NCBI GenBank assembly: GCA_017399685.1
Contig: JAFQBM010000008.1
Location: forward strand, 1-64,000
Source of the DNA: Lachnospiraceae bacterium
GTDB lineage: Bacteria > Bacillota > Clostridia > Lachnospirales > Lachnospiraceae
Direction: 5' to 3'
DNA length: 64,000 bases
A model generated the notes under the pieces. It was not told where the DNA came from, searched no databases, and saw nothing but the letters and a program-made list of their open reading frames with translations. Made by a program: the position numbers and the translations under genes. Shown piece after piece: positions 28,050 to 37,289 of this stretch. Position 1 is the first letter of the stretch; each line of letters opens with the position of its first letter.

Positions 28050-28982
28050 CTATCTCACATCATTAAATATAATCGAATTTTCTGTCACTCTGATATTATA
28101 AAAAGTCAGTTCTCGATTGACATCTATAAAATAACATACAAAAACATAATCAAACTTGTTGGATCCACCTCCACTTTCTCCATAGTACGTTATCTTTTTA
28201 CTTACCATATCCGACTGATATTTTTCCGCTTCATATTCCTTTATACTGTCAGATAATCCTGTTTCTATATCTTTTACATCTTTTTCACTTACGAAAACTG
28301 CCGCAGATGTGTTCGAAACGCTACTTCCAACTATTTCTATCTGAAAACCATCATAATAATTGCAAAGCAGAGGTAATAACATCTCGCATTCCCCATAATT
28401 CATTGTTTCTATCATTATTTTATTTAAAATGCCATAGTACCCGTAACCATTTTCCTTGGTCCATTGCTTACCATCCTCCGTACACAACATATTCACAAAA
28501 TCCGTAAAATCAAATTTCAACTGTAATATCATCTGACTTTCCATATCAAGAATAAAATCGATGTCACATTCGGCATACTCCACTTCCACCAGGTATGCTG
28601 CAAAACTATAAATGTCTTTTTCATTAGAAGAATAAATATGTTTTGTAATATCTACAGAATAAGCCTGTTCCAAAGAGATATCATAACCGGCAGCATCTAA
28701 AAAATTACCAAGTTCCTCCTGGGCTGCCTTTAAGACATTCTCCCTTTCTCCTTCACTCATGACAGTATCAATCACCTCATATCCATCCCCAAACACGCTT
28801 AATCTTTCATCAATGGAAGATTTGTTGGACAATACGAAACTGCTGTCTTCTGCGGTCTGCTCCTTTACATGATTTAATTCCTTTTCGTCAATATAACAAA
28901 ATACAATATCCGGAAGGAAGAAACCTGCCAAAAGGCAGACTGCCAATATACTGATGCATAATAATATTTTACATTTCTTCAT
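28050..28982 (-). CDS. secreted/anchored protein of unknown function, third gene of two-component operon
   Basis: A 310-aa protein not recognised. An N-terminal hydrophobic helix (ILLCISILAVCLLAGFFL) serves as signal or anchor; the rest is an acidic soluble domain with several Cys. It overlaps the histidine kinase stop by 4 nt (ATGA) with GGAGGCAGAGA upstream, so it is co-translated and probably acts with the sensor outside the membrane (inference). Confidence 0.6.
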   Translation of the reverse strand: MKKCKILLCISILAVCLLAGFFLPDIVFCYIDEKELNHVKEQTAEDSSFVLSNKSSIDERLSVFGDGYEVIDTVMSEGERENVLKAAQEELGNFLDAAGYDISLEQAYSVDITKHIYSSNEKDIYSFAAYLVEVEYAECDIDFILDMESQMILQLKFDFTDFVNMLCTEDGKQWTKENGYGYYGILNKIMIETMNYGECEMLLPLLCNYYDGFQIEIVGSSVSNTSAAVFVSEKDVKDIETGLSDSIKEYEAEKYQSDMVSKKITYYGESGGGSNKFDYVFVCYFIDVNRELTFYNIRVTENSIIFNDVR

Positions 28983-30418
28983 TCTCTGCCTCCTTGTTTT
29001 CTATACTCTCTCATAGTAATGGTAACTTTCGTGCCTTCTCCCGGCTGACTCTCATATGCCAGTTCTGTATGGTGAATTTCGGCGATTTTTTTGCAGATTG
29101 CAAGTCCAAGACCTGCTCCTCCTTGTAATCGGGAGCGGGACTTATCTACTCTGTAAAAAGCCTCTGTTATTTTCCCAAGTTCTTCCTCCGACATTCCTCT
29201 TCCATTGTCCCGAATCTGAATGATATATTCTCCGTCTTTTTTTCTTCCTGTTACATGGATTTCTCCTGCTCCATCTATGGACTTTATAGCATTATCAATG
29301 AGGTTGTTCAGCATGGACTGAAAAAGGTCCCGGTCCAATAATACTTTTCCATTTTCTAAACTTACCTTTAATGTGATATTTTTCTTCTGAATCCCCACTT
29401 TTATCATTCTTGTCACGTCATTTATGACATCCGCAGGATTGGATACTTTCAGGCTTGCCTCATCCTTATTCATCACCACCAATTCCAGCATTTTTAAAGA
29501 TAATGCCTCCAAACGCTTACTTTCACGAAAAATGTAATTCGCAGACTCTTTCATTTCCTCCACATCCAGATTGTGACTTCTTATTAAATCAGAGTATCCA
29601 ATAATGGAAGTCATAGGGGTTTTCATTTCATGGGCAAAACCTGCCATAAAAAATTCCTGTTTTTCTACGGACTCCTTTAGCTTTTCCATGTCACTTTCAA
29701 TGGTATCTGCCATGACATTGATATCGTTAGAAAGCATCTCTATTTCATCACCGCTGGAAATGACTGCTCTGGATTTAATATCTCCTTTTGCGATTTTCCT
29801 TACCACCTTGGAAAGTTGTTCCATGGACTTTGTCAGCCAGAAAGAAAAAAGAAATGCCAAAGCAATTCCAAATATCAGCAGTGCTATCATGATGTTTCGA
29901 TAAATACTAAGCTCTGAATTTCGAAAGTCATACACTTGGGTAATGTCATATACAATACAGATAGAAAGCTTTTTTATTACCGTATCACTATCTAACAGAC
30001 AGATAGAAATATCTCCTGTAATCTGATAATAATAAGTTTCCCCATCCTTCCAGCTATATTCCGTCACAATCGCATCTTCCACTTCCGTACTTACATCCTT
30101 GGAAATATCTTCTGAGCTGTTGCTGTAAATCAACTCCCCAGTCTTTACATCTACCAGCTTGATATACTTCCATATGGTAGATTTTTTATCATTCATCTGG
30201 GAGAGAACTGACTCAAAAATATCATCATAATTGCCATCCGCAGTCTGACCGGCTATTTTTATGGTATTTTGAACATTATTATAATTTTGCATACAATTTG
30301 AAGTTATGGTATCCATGGAATACTGAAAGGAATAATAAATCAGTAAAATTCCTCCTATGCCAAAGGAAAAACAAAGGGTAATCAGCATTCCCATCATCAA
30401 TTTATATCTGAATTTCAA
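28979..30418 (-). CDS. sensor histidine kinase
   Basis: About 479 aa. One N-terminal helix, an extracytoplasmic sensor domain (about 35-170), a second helix, HAMP, then HisKA with FAHEMKTPMTSIIGYSDL and HATPase_c with NNLIDNAIKS, DNGRGM and GLGLAICKK. Start choice: an ATG at 30433 lacks a Shine-Dalgarno. The TTG at 30418 overlaps the regulator's TGA stop (TTGA) and has GGGAG 8 nt upstream, so it is favoured. It pairs with the OmpR-type regulator encoded upstream. Confidence 0.88.
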   Translation of the reverse strand: MKFRYKLMMGMLITLCFSFGIGGILLIYYSFQYSMDTITSNCMQNYNNVQNTIKIAGQTADGNYDDIFESVLSQMNDKKSTIWKYIKLVDVKTGELIYSNSSEDISKDVSTEVEDAIVTEYSWKDGETYYYQITGDISICLLDSDTVIKKLSICIVYDITQVYDFRNSELSIYRNIMIALLIFGIALAFLFSFWLTKSMEQLSKVVRKIAKGDIKSRAVISSGDEIEMLSNDINVMADTIESDMEKLKESVEKQEFFMAGFAHEMKTPMTSIIGYSDLIRSHNLDVEEMKESANYIFRESKRLEALSLKMLELVVMNKDEASLKVSNPADVINDVTRMIKVGIQKKNITLKVSLENGKVLLDRDLFQSMLNNLIDNAIKSIDGAGEIHVTGRKKDGEYIIQIRDNGRGMSEEELGKITEAFYRVDKSRSRLQGGAGLGLAICKKIAEIHHTELAYESQPGEGTKVTITMREYRKQGGRE

Positions 30419-31074
30419 TTCGTATTCTCCCATCTATAGCCGATTTTCTTGATTGTCTTAATGTTATGTTCCAGCCCAAGTTTTTTTCGCATTCTCTGCA
30501 CATGAAGGGCTACGGTTCTGCTGTCGCAGGGATAGTCTCCACCCCATACTCTTTCATAAATGGTTTCTCTGTAAAGTGCCACACCGGGATTTTGTACAAA
30601 TAATAAAAGCAATTCGTATTCTTTGTAGGTAAGAGGAATTACTTCTTCCCCTCTTTTTACTACCATGGCAGTGGTATCAATGGTTAAGCCGCATACTTCA
30701 ATGATGCTGTCGATTTTCTGATACCTTCTTAGTACCACTTCCACCCTTGCCAATAGTTCCACAATTTCAAAAGGTTTTACGATGTAGTCTTCCGCTCCCA
30801 TTTTTAACCCTTTTACCCTGTCGTTTACAGAATTTTTTGCTGTAATAAAGATAACCGGTATCTTTAAGGGTTTTACATATTCCAATACTTCATAGCCGGA
30901 TGCTCCCGGAAGCATAATATCCAATAAAATCAAGTCAAATATGGTTTCTTCTATCATATCAATCGCCGTACTTCCATCATAGGCACAAGTGCATTGATAT
31001 CCTGATTTCTTCAGGCTCATTTTCATTAAATTCGATATGGGAATTTCATCTTCCACAATTAAGACATTTACCAT
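30415..31074 (-). CDS. OmpR/PhoB family response regulator
   Basis: About 219 aa. Receiver domain with VLIVEDE, LILLDIMLPG (phosphorylated Asp) and FITAKN, then a winged-helix output domain (PLTYKEYELLLLF, YPCDSRTVALHVQRMRKKL). The start at 31074 has AAGGAGG upstream; the 31134 reading is rejected. It is coupled to the kinase. Targets are not visible. Confidence 0.92.
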   Translation of the reverse strand: MVNVLIVEDEIPISNLMKMSLKKSGYQCTCAYDGSTAIDMIEETIFDLILLDIMLPGASGYEVLEYVKPLKIPVIFITAKNSVNDRVKGLKMGAEDYIVKPFEIVELLARVEVVLRRYQKIDSIIEVCGLTIDTTAMVVKRGEEVIPLTYKEYELLLLFVQNPGVALYRETIYERVWGGDYPCDSRTVALHVQRMRKKLGLEHNIKTIKKIGYRWENTN

Positions 31075-31126
31075 TTTAGACCTCCTTTCCAAGAATAAAT
31101 TCATAGAATCTTCCAAGGAATAAAGA

Positions 31127-31160
31127 AACCCCACAGAAACGTTTTGTTTTCTGTGGGTTA
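31127..31160 (-). terminator. hairpin after dxs
   Basis: CCCACAGAAA (31130-31139) pairs with TTTCTGTGGG (31148-31157). On the minus strand it is followed by a modest T-rich stretch. It lies between the dxs stop (31228) and the response-regulator start. Confidence 0.6.
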
Positions 31161-31227
31161 AAGTATCTCTTTATCCTCAATTATTTTATCATATCAATGC
31201 ATCAAAAACGCATCTTTTCACCTCTAC

Positions 31228-32973
31228 TTAAAAAATATCCTCTAAAATCTGTTCCACTGTAATGCGGTTTTCTTTTAATACTTCTTCCACCACATAACGG
31301 TCAATGAATTCCTTCTTTAATCCATAATTATAAACCTTCATCTCACTAGGTCCATAAAATCTTGCTATTTTTTCACCAAAGCCACCATCTAAAATGCCGT
31401 CTTCCAAAGTAATGACCTTAGTATGGTTCTTCTTTAGGTCTTCCAACAATTCTTTATCCAAGCCTGTAATATATCTAGGATTAATCAAGGTTGCCTTTTT
31501 CCCTGTCTTTTCTTCTATAGCCTTTACCACAGCTTCTCCAATTTGGAAGAAATCTCCCAAGGCAAGAACTGCGATTTCGTTTCCCTTTTGCACTGTTTCA
31601 TATTGATTCAAAGTTCCATAATCCTTTGGTATTTCACGGCTAGATGAAATCACACCATTACAAGGAATTCGAATAGCTACCGGATATTGATTCTGCTCAA
31701 TACTCCAGTCAAGCATGGCAAAATATTCTTCCTTGCAGGTCGGAGCAAGGTATACCATATTTGGTATATTGGAAATCATCGGTATATCATAAATTCCAAG
31801 ATGGGTCACATCGTTCATACCATAAACCGAAGCAGTATTTACCAAAATCGTAGCCGGATTATGATTTACGCATAAATCCTACGATAACTGGTCGTAAGTT
31901 CTTTGAAGGAAACTGGAATGCGTAGCAAATACAGGTTTTCCTCCATTGGCTGCAATACCGGAAGCCATGGCAATGGCATGTTCCTCAGCAATTCCCACAT
32001 CGATAAACTGCTTTCTTGCTTCTTTTCTTTTTTCCTCTGTAAACCCGATGTTGGTAGGGACTGCCGCCACCATGGTAACCACCCTTTTATCCTTTTTCAT
32101 TTTATCCATAAGGAATTCACAGGTTAATGTACTATAATCCTCTCCTTCCGAGGTAACGGTAGATTTTCCTGTTTCCGCATCAAAAGGCATACACCAGTGC
32201 CAGTTTTCCTTCTGTTCCTCCGCCGGTTTATAACCTTTTCCCTTTTCCGTATTGATATGGATAACGATTGGTTTTTCACTGTCTTTTACCTGTTCGAAGG
32301 CCTGAATTAAAGTCGCAATGTCATTGCCCTCGTCCACATAAAGATAATCAAGGTTCATTGCTTTAAAAAAATTACAAGGAGTACTTCCCTTACTTTCTCT
32401 AAGCTGTCTTAAATTATGATAAAGCCCTCCATGATTTTCTGCAATGGACATATCATTATCATTTACGATGATAATAAAGTTACTTTCAAGTTCAGAAGCA
32501 AAGTCAATGCCTTCTAAGGCTTCTCCACCGCTTAAAGAACCATCTCCCACCACTGCGATGATGTTTTCCTTGTCCCCTTTTAAATCTCTGGCTTTGGCAA
32601 GACCACAGGCTAAACTTACTGCCGTAGAAGTATGTCCAATATTAAAGAAATCATGTTCACTTTCTTCCGGATTGGTATAACCGGATACGTCATAATAATG
32701 CTCTGGATAAAGAAAAGCATCCTTTCTTCCCGTCAGCATCTTGTGGGTATAGCTTTGATGAGATACATCATACACTATCTTATCTTTTGGGGACTCAAAT
32801 ACATAATGAAGGGCTATGGTAGCCTCTACGAAACCGAAATTAGGTCCGAAATGCCCACCTTTTACACTTAATTTCTTTAATAATGCCTCCCTGATTTCAC
32901 CGGCAAGTACCTTTAATTCTTCTATGTTAAGATTCTTTATGTCCTTTGGACTGTTTACTTTTTCAATATACAT
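31228..32973 (-). pseudogene. dxs: 1-deoxy-D-xylulose-5-phosphate synthase (short type), interrupted by an in-frame TAG
   Basis: A continuous frame of 582 codons is broken once, by TAG at 31879-31881. Upstream of it: TPP motif GDGSLSGGEALEG...NDND, the YDVSHQSYTHKM region and the catalytic-type Glu in GIAEEHAIAMASG. Downstream in the same frame: DLCVNHNPATILVNTASVYG, the conserved TH (MNDVTHLG), and the transketolase C-terminal domain. The stop falls at ...TYDQLS(stop)DLCV, where a Gln would be expected, so one C-to-T change would explain it. AGGAGA precedes the ATG at 32973. The second part has only a TTG start without a binding site. DXS makes the first intermediate of the MEP pathway. Confidence 0.88.
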
Positions 32974-33005
32974 GTCTTATTTCTCCTATCTGGCTTTTTT
33001 ATTTT

Positions 33006-33842
33006 CTAACATTCTTTTTTCCATTTCTTTTTTATCGAAAGCACTATCACAATGCCCACCACTGCCATAGCTGTCAAAAATGCATAAATAATTGCATAAG
33101 CATTTCTTGTCGTAAAGTTTTCACCAAAATATCCATAAACCGTTGCCCCTTGTACAAAACCCGGTACAAAATCAATTGCTGTATGAATCAAAAGACACAA
33201 TACCATTCCAACCAAAGTCTTCTTCTTGCTTGCAAAATAAAACACCAAAACGGTCATTGCCAGATGCAAAATCATGGTCAAAATTCGTTCATACCCTGCC
33301 AGTAAAAATGTAGCAGAAGATGTTTCTATCAATGCTTCCTTAACATCCATCAATGCTTTCACATCTACGCCCATTTGTGCTGTAGATTCCACCATAGAAT
33401 CAAAGGTACCTGTGTTAATCATAATACTATACAAAAGATTATTTACATAAGTCAAACCAATTAGAATGATTGCTTCGATTCCACCGTGTCCCAGACCCGC
33501 ACCAACAGCAACTTCATAACAACTCTTCTTTTTCAAAATAATGGAAACCACAAACCTTGCAATCAGTTCAAAAAGTGCTGCTGTAAATGCCAGAATTGCC
33601 ACATAAACAATATAATTTTCATTCGCAAATTTTGTAAAGCCCGAACTTAATGAAAGTAACGATAAAATAGGCATTCTAATAATAACCTGCATTACAAAAA
33701 AGCCTGCTGCCCCAAGAAACCATGACAACCAAATTCCTTTTCCCTTATTCTTTTTGGCATATATAATAATCGTCATAACAGGTACTACCATACATATAAG
33801 TAATGTTACAACCATCGTAACAAGAGAAATTATACTTACCAT
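33006..33842 (-). CDS. YhfC family intramembrane protease-like protein
   Basis: About 278 aa with seven or so helices. The pattern FELIARFV (candidate catalytic Glu), VAVGAGLGHGGIEAI and LLIHTAIDF matches the YhfC glutamic-type intramembrane metalloprotease-like family. It follows the SdpI-like gene after about 20 nt, so it is the third gene of the sdpR operon. An intact ATG at 33842 with AGGTGG upstream is preferred over the GTG at 33854. Substrate unknown. Confidence 0.78.
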   Translation of the reverse strand: MVSIISLVTMVVTLLICMVVPVMTIIIYAKKNKGKGIWLSWFLGAAGFFVMQVIIRMPILSLLSLSSGFTKFANENYIVYVAILAFTAALFELIARFVVSIILKKKSCYEVAVGAGLGHGGIEAIILIGLTYVNNLLYSIMINTGTFDSMVESTAQMGVDVKALMDVKEALIETSSATFLLAGYERILTMILHLAMTVLVFYFASKKKTLVGMVLCLLIHTAIDFVPGFVQGATVYGYFGENFTTRNAYAIIYAFLTAMAVVGIVIVLSIKKKWKKEC

Positions 33843-33861
33843 AAAATCATCCACCTTTTCT

Positions 33862-34572
33862 CTATTTATTCACTTCTTCCATTGGTGCAGATTTCACCTC
33901 ACATTTGTATACCTTATATGAAAAAAACACAGTAATAAGCGTATCAACAAATGTATAAATCAACATACAGATGATAGCTATATGTTCCTTTACAAACACT
34001 GATGTCATTATCACTAGCACTCCTGTTATCATTAATGTAACACCACCAAAGCGATTACTCTTCATCCATGTAACATCATTATACATACTCCATTTAGTAC
34101 GAATTCCTATCACCATGTTATTTTTTACTTTTGGCATAAAATTTCCCAAAACAATGAAAAGTAAACCCATTAAAATACAGGTAAGCTTACTTATGTTCAT
34201 TTGTGTTACTGTTACATCAGCATTGGCAATCTTACAATCTTTATAAAGACAATATCCCTGTAGTACTGTAAACATAACAGCCATAGAGACACCTGTTACT
34301 TTTATCACTTTAGCATTTGACAATGCTTCTACACGCACCTTCTCTTCGGATGACTTAGAAGCTTTTTTTTCATAAAACGCAATAAGTAAACTCCAAACCA
34401 AAGAAAATACATTTATGATAGCAGCAAAAATAAAATTCTCATATTTCGAACCCCACCTGTCAATTTCACCTGCCATGTTATAATGCATCGGTACGGAATC
34501 CGGCATAAACTGTACTGCAATAGTGGTCATAATAACCGAAAAAACAGAAACTATCCACATAACTTTTTTCAT
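33862..34572 (-). CDS. SdpI family immunity-like membrane protein
   Basis: A 236-aa protein with about six helices. The N-terminal DUF1648 motif is MPDSVPMHYNMAGEIDRWGSK and the C-terminal SdpI motif is GNFMPKVKNNMVIGIRTKW (both shown up to their key residues). In Bacillus subtilis SdpI protects against the toxin SdpC and sequesters SdpR. No sdpABC toxin genes are present here. The gene overlaps the ArsR-type regulator's stop by 4 nt (ATGA). Confidence 0.88.
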   Translation of the reverse strand: MKKVMWIVSVFSVIMTTIAVQFMPDSVPMHYNMAGEIDRWGSKYENFIFAAIINVFSLVWSLLIAFYEKKASKSSEEKVRVEALSNAKVIKVTGVSMAVMFTVLQGYCLYKDCKIANADVTVTQMNISKLTCILMGLLFIVLGNFMPKVKNNMVIGIRTKWSMYNDVTWMKSNRFGGVTLMITGVLVIMTSVFVKEHIAIICMLIYTFVDTLITVFFSYKVYKCEVKSAPMEEVNK

Positions 34573-34838
34573 TTTTTCTTACCTCCAAACTGTTCAATCC
34601 ATAAAATCAATTCATCAAAGACTGTCGTATTGATTTCATAATAAACATAATTCTTATTTTTATATTCCATCACTAAATCTGCATCCTTAAGCAACTTAAG
34701 ATGATAAGAAAGAGCTGCCGGTGTTACACCTAATTTTTCAGCTATTTCTCCCGCATTCATTCTACCCTCCTTCAAAAAAACTAAAATATCTCGCCTTTGC
34801 TTATCTGATAGAACTTTGAAAATACTTGTCGCACTCAT
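34569..34838 (-). CDS. SdpR-like ArsR family repressor
   Basis: An 89-aa winged-helix protein: FKVLSDKQRRDILVFLKEGR, GEIAEKLGVTPAALSYHLK, and NYVYYEINTTVFDELILWI. It closely follows the layout of SdpR, the autorepressor of sdpRI. It has no metal-binding Cys cluster. A very strong promoter with a palindromic operator lies just upstream. AGGTGTGATACG precedes the ATG. Confidence 0.9.
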   Translation of the reverse strand: MSATSIFKVLSDKQRRDILVFLKEGRMNAGEIAEKLGVTPAALSYHLKLLKDADLVMEYKNKNYVYYEINTTVFDELILWIEQFGGKKK

Positions 34839-34872
34839 CGTATCACACCTATTTAAAAATTATTTTAATTAG

Positions 34873-34939
34873 ATTATATTCTTACAAAAATATATTGTCA
34901 AGTACTATTTAAAAATATTTTTAAATAGTACTTGACAAT
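34873..34939 (-). promoter_or_regulatory. sdpR operon promoter overlapped by a perfect 46-bp palindrome
   Basis: On the minus strand, TTGACA (34901-34896), a 17-nt spacer and TATAAT (34878-34873) form a consensus promoter. The -35 lies inside a perfect 46-bp inverted repeat at 34894-34939 (arms beginning ATTGTCAAGTACTATTT, axis between 34916 and 34917). A further ATTTAAAAAT half-like element lies near 34851. This is the likely SdpR-type operator. Confidence 0.85.
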
Positions 34940-35045
34940 TTCATCTCTAGAGGGAGATACTCCAATCATAATTCCTTGTTTTCTGTAATTTTATATCTCC
35001 TGCATGGTAGATTTTGAAATTGTTAAGTCTTCGAAGGAGGTAAAA

Positions 35046-35126
35046 ATGAAGTGTCCATTTCGTGAAAAAGAAATGATTTTGTCGTATCCATCAATGCTTT
35101 TCATAGATTGGATTGAAGTAAAATAA
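35046..35126 (+). CDS. possible 26-aa small peptide
   Basis: ATG at 35046 with a very good site GAAGGAGG 5 nt upstream, reading MKCPFREKEMILSYPSMLFI then DWIEVK and TAA. It lies in the 395-bp gap between sdpR and the AAA-ATPase-like gene. There is no clear promoter, homologue or hydrophobic core, and it may be a relic of a larger gene. Confidence 0.3.
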   Translation: MKCPFREKEMILSYPSMLFIDWIEVK

Positions 35127-35152
35127 AAACGAACGAATGAGTCAGCGGAATA

Positions 35153-35181
35153 TTGCATATAAAAATGAAATCCGTTATACT
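35153..35181 (+). promoter_or_regulatory. promoter of AAA-ATPase-like gene
   Basis: TTGCAT (35153-35158), a 17-nt spacer and TATACT (35176-35181), about 50 nt before the start at 35235. Confidence 0.65.
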
Positions 35182-35234
35182 AGAACTTAGATGAGAACAA
35201 AAATCGGGAGTTTAAAAAGGAGTGAAGGAATATT

Positions 35235-36932
35235 ATGAATACAAAAACTCCGGTAGGAATCGGAATACAGGATTTTTCGAAATTACGTGAAAGTCATAAT
35301 TTTTATATTGATAAAACCTCATTTATTAAGGAATGGTGGGAAAGCAGAGATGATGTTACCCTAATTACCCGTCCACGACGTTTCGGAAAAACTTTGAATA
35401 TGTCCATGCTGGAAAAATTTTTCTCTGTAGATTATGCTGGAAGAGGGGATTTGTTCGAAGGACTTTCTATCTGGGAGGAAGAGAAATACCGAAATCTTCA
35501 GGGAACTTATCCGGTTATAAGTCTTTCTTTTGCTAATATTAAAGAAACAAACTACACCACAACCAGAGAACGCATGAATCAACTGCTTACGAATCTTTTT
35601 GTGAAATATTCCTATTTGGAAAACAGTGGAGTGTTGACGGATGCAGATAAAAGATTTTTTTCAAGAATGCAGGAAGAGGAAATTCGCGACAGTGATGCAA
35701 CTATGGCACTATACCAGTTATCGGATTATCTGATGCGTTATTACGATAAAAAACCAATCATTCTTCTTGACGAATACGACACCCCGATGCAGGAAGCCTA
35801 TGTAAATGGTTTTTGGGATGAAATGGTAGCTTTCACCAGAAGTCTTTTTAATTCTACATTTAAGACGAACCCATATCTGGGACGTGGAATCATGACCGGA
35901 ATTACCAGAGTAAGTAAAGAGTCGGTTTTTTCAGATTTAAATAATCTGGAAGTGGTAACCACAACATCAAATAAATATGCCACATCTTTCGGTTTTACAG
36001 AAGAAGAAGTATTTGATGCCCTAGATGCCTGCGGACTTGGAGAAGAAAAAGAAAAAGTCAAAGAATGGTACGACGGATTCGTATTCGGAAAACATAAGGA
36101 TATCTATAATCCTTGGTCTATTCTTAACTTTTTAGATAAAGGTAAATATACAGCCTATTGGGCAAATACCAGCTCTAACAGTCTGGTTGGAAAACTAATT
36201 CGTGAAGGAAGCGATCGGGTAAAAACCGGATTCGAAACACTGCTTCATGGTGAACATCTTATCTGCCCTATTGATGAGCAGATTGTATACAACCAGTTAA
36301 ATGGAAGCAAGGCAGCCATTTGGAGTCTGCTTGTGGCAAGTGGTTATCTGAAGGTTCTGGATTATGAGGATATGGGTGAAGTCGAACGAATCCCAAATTA
36401 TGAATTAACCATAACGAACAAAGAAGTCCGGATTATGTTTGAAGCCATGGTAAAAGGCTGGTTTGATGAAGTGGAAGAAGAATACAGTAATTTCGTTACA
36501 GCACTCCTTCTAAACGACTTAGATGCCATGAACGAATATATGAATGATGTGTCTTTTCGAATATTCAGCTATTTTGATACCGGAAGCAATCCATCTAAAT
36601 CCCAGCCGGAACGGTTCTACCATGGTTTTGTATTAGGATTGCTGGTGGAATTAAAAGGACGCTACCAAATAACCTCTAACCGGGAAAGTGGATTTGGAAG
36701 ATATGATATTATGTTAGAGCCGGTAAAATCGGAATCAGATGATGCCATCATCATTGAATTTAAAGTATTTAACCCAAGGAAAGAAGCATCCTTAGAAGAT
36801 ACCCTCTCTTCTGCCCTCTCCCAGATAGAGGAGAAAAAATACGAAGAAACCCTGATTTCCAAGGGGATTCCAAAAGAAAAAATACGAAAATACGGGTTTG
36901 CCTTTGAAGGAAAAAATGTGTTGATTGGGTAG
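35235..36932 (+). CDS. AAA-ATPase-like protein with C-terminal PD-(D/E)XK nuclease-like domain
   Basis: A 565-aa protein. N-terminal AAA-ATPase_like domain: GIQDFSKLRESHNFYIDKT, Walker A-like RPRRFGKT and Walker B IILLDEYDTP. C-terminal DUF1703/PD-(D/E)XK-9 type domain: GRYDIMLEP and IIIEFKVF, with D/E-x-K residues visible. This family is multi-copy in gut Clostridia and Bacteroidetes and has no established function; defence or mobile-element origin is suspected. It stands alone, with its own promoter and terminator. Confidence 0.85.
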   Translation: MNTKTPVGIGIQDFSKLRESHNFYIDKTSFIKEWWESRDDVTLITRPRRFGKTLNMSMLEKFFSVDYAGRGDLFEGLSIWEEEKYRNLQGTYPVISLSFANIKETNYTTTRERMNQLLTNLFVKYSYLENSGVLTDADKRFFSRMQEEEIRDSDATMALYQLSDYLMRYYDKKPIILLDEYDTPMQEAYVNGFWDEMVAFTRSLFNSTFKTNPYLGRGIMTGITRVSKESVFSDLNNLEVVTTTSNKYATSFGFTEEEVFDALDACGLGEEKEKVKEWYDGFVFGKHKDIYNPWSILNFLDKGKYTAYWANTSSNSLVGKLIREGSDRVKTGFETLLHGEHLICPIDEQIVYNQLNGSKAAIWSLLVASGYLKVLDYEDMGEVERIPNYELTITNKEVRIMFEAMVKGWFDEVEEEYSNFVTALLLNDLDAMNEYMNDVSFRIFSYFDTGSNPSKSQPERFYHGFVLGLLVELKGRYQITSNRESGFGRYDIMLEPVKSESDDAIIIEFKVFNPRKEASLEDTLSSALSQIEEKKYEETLISKGIPKEKIRKYGFAFEGKNVLIG

Positions 36933-37025
36933 GAAGAAAATTGCAGGAATTCAAAGAAAGTAAAGAATTTATAAGAAATTTAAAGATAATTCATGTGCAG
37001 TAATAAAAGAAGAATCATTTTAAAC

Positions 37026-37065
37026 AACAAGTCGTTTCTAAATAACGGGAATGGCTTGTTTTTTT
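37026..37065 (+). terminator. intrinsic terminator
   Basis: AACAAGTCGTT (37026-37036) pairs with AATGGCTTGTT (37050-37060) using two G-U pairs, then a T-run. It follows the AAA-ATPase-like gene. The stretch 37066-37289 beyond it holds nothing I recognise. Confidence 0.8.
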
Positions 37066-37289
37066 CTACCACACAAAGTCAGATTCCGGATAAAAAAGTT
37101 TCCTAACCGAATTTTTTTGGATAAATGCAGAAATAAAATCATTTACAAAAACATCCTAATAATGACATTATTTTTATAAATAGCAAATTTTCTGTGTATT
37201 TTATTCTGTTTGGTAATATAGGAACACTTCTTAGTATGCCATCCAATTTCAAACAACATCTTAATATCCCCCACCACCAGTAACTACAT

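Noticed and set aside
31879-31881. TAG in dxs read as pyrrolysine
   Set aside because: No pyl genes or methylamine context, and Gln is the residue expected here; nonsense mutation or sequencing error is simpler.
34932-34960. Rightward promoter using the mirror-image TTGACA of the 46-bp palindrome
   Set aside because: The matching -10 position (34955-34960) reads AGATAC, far from consensus; the TTGACA there follows from the symmetry.
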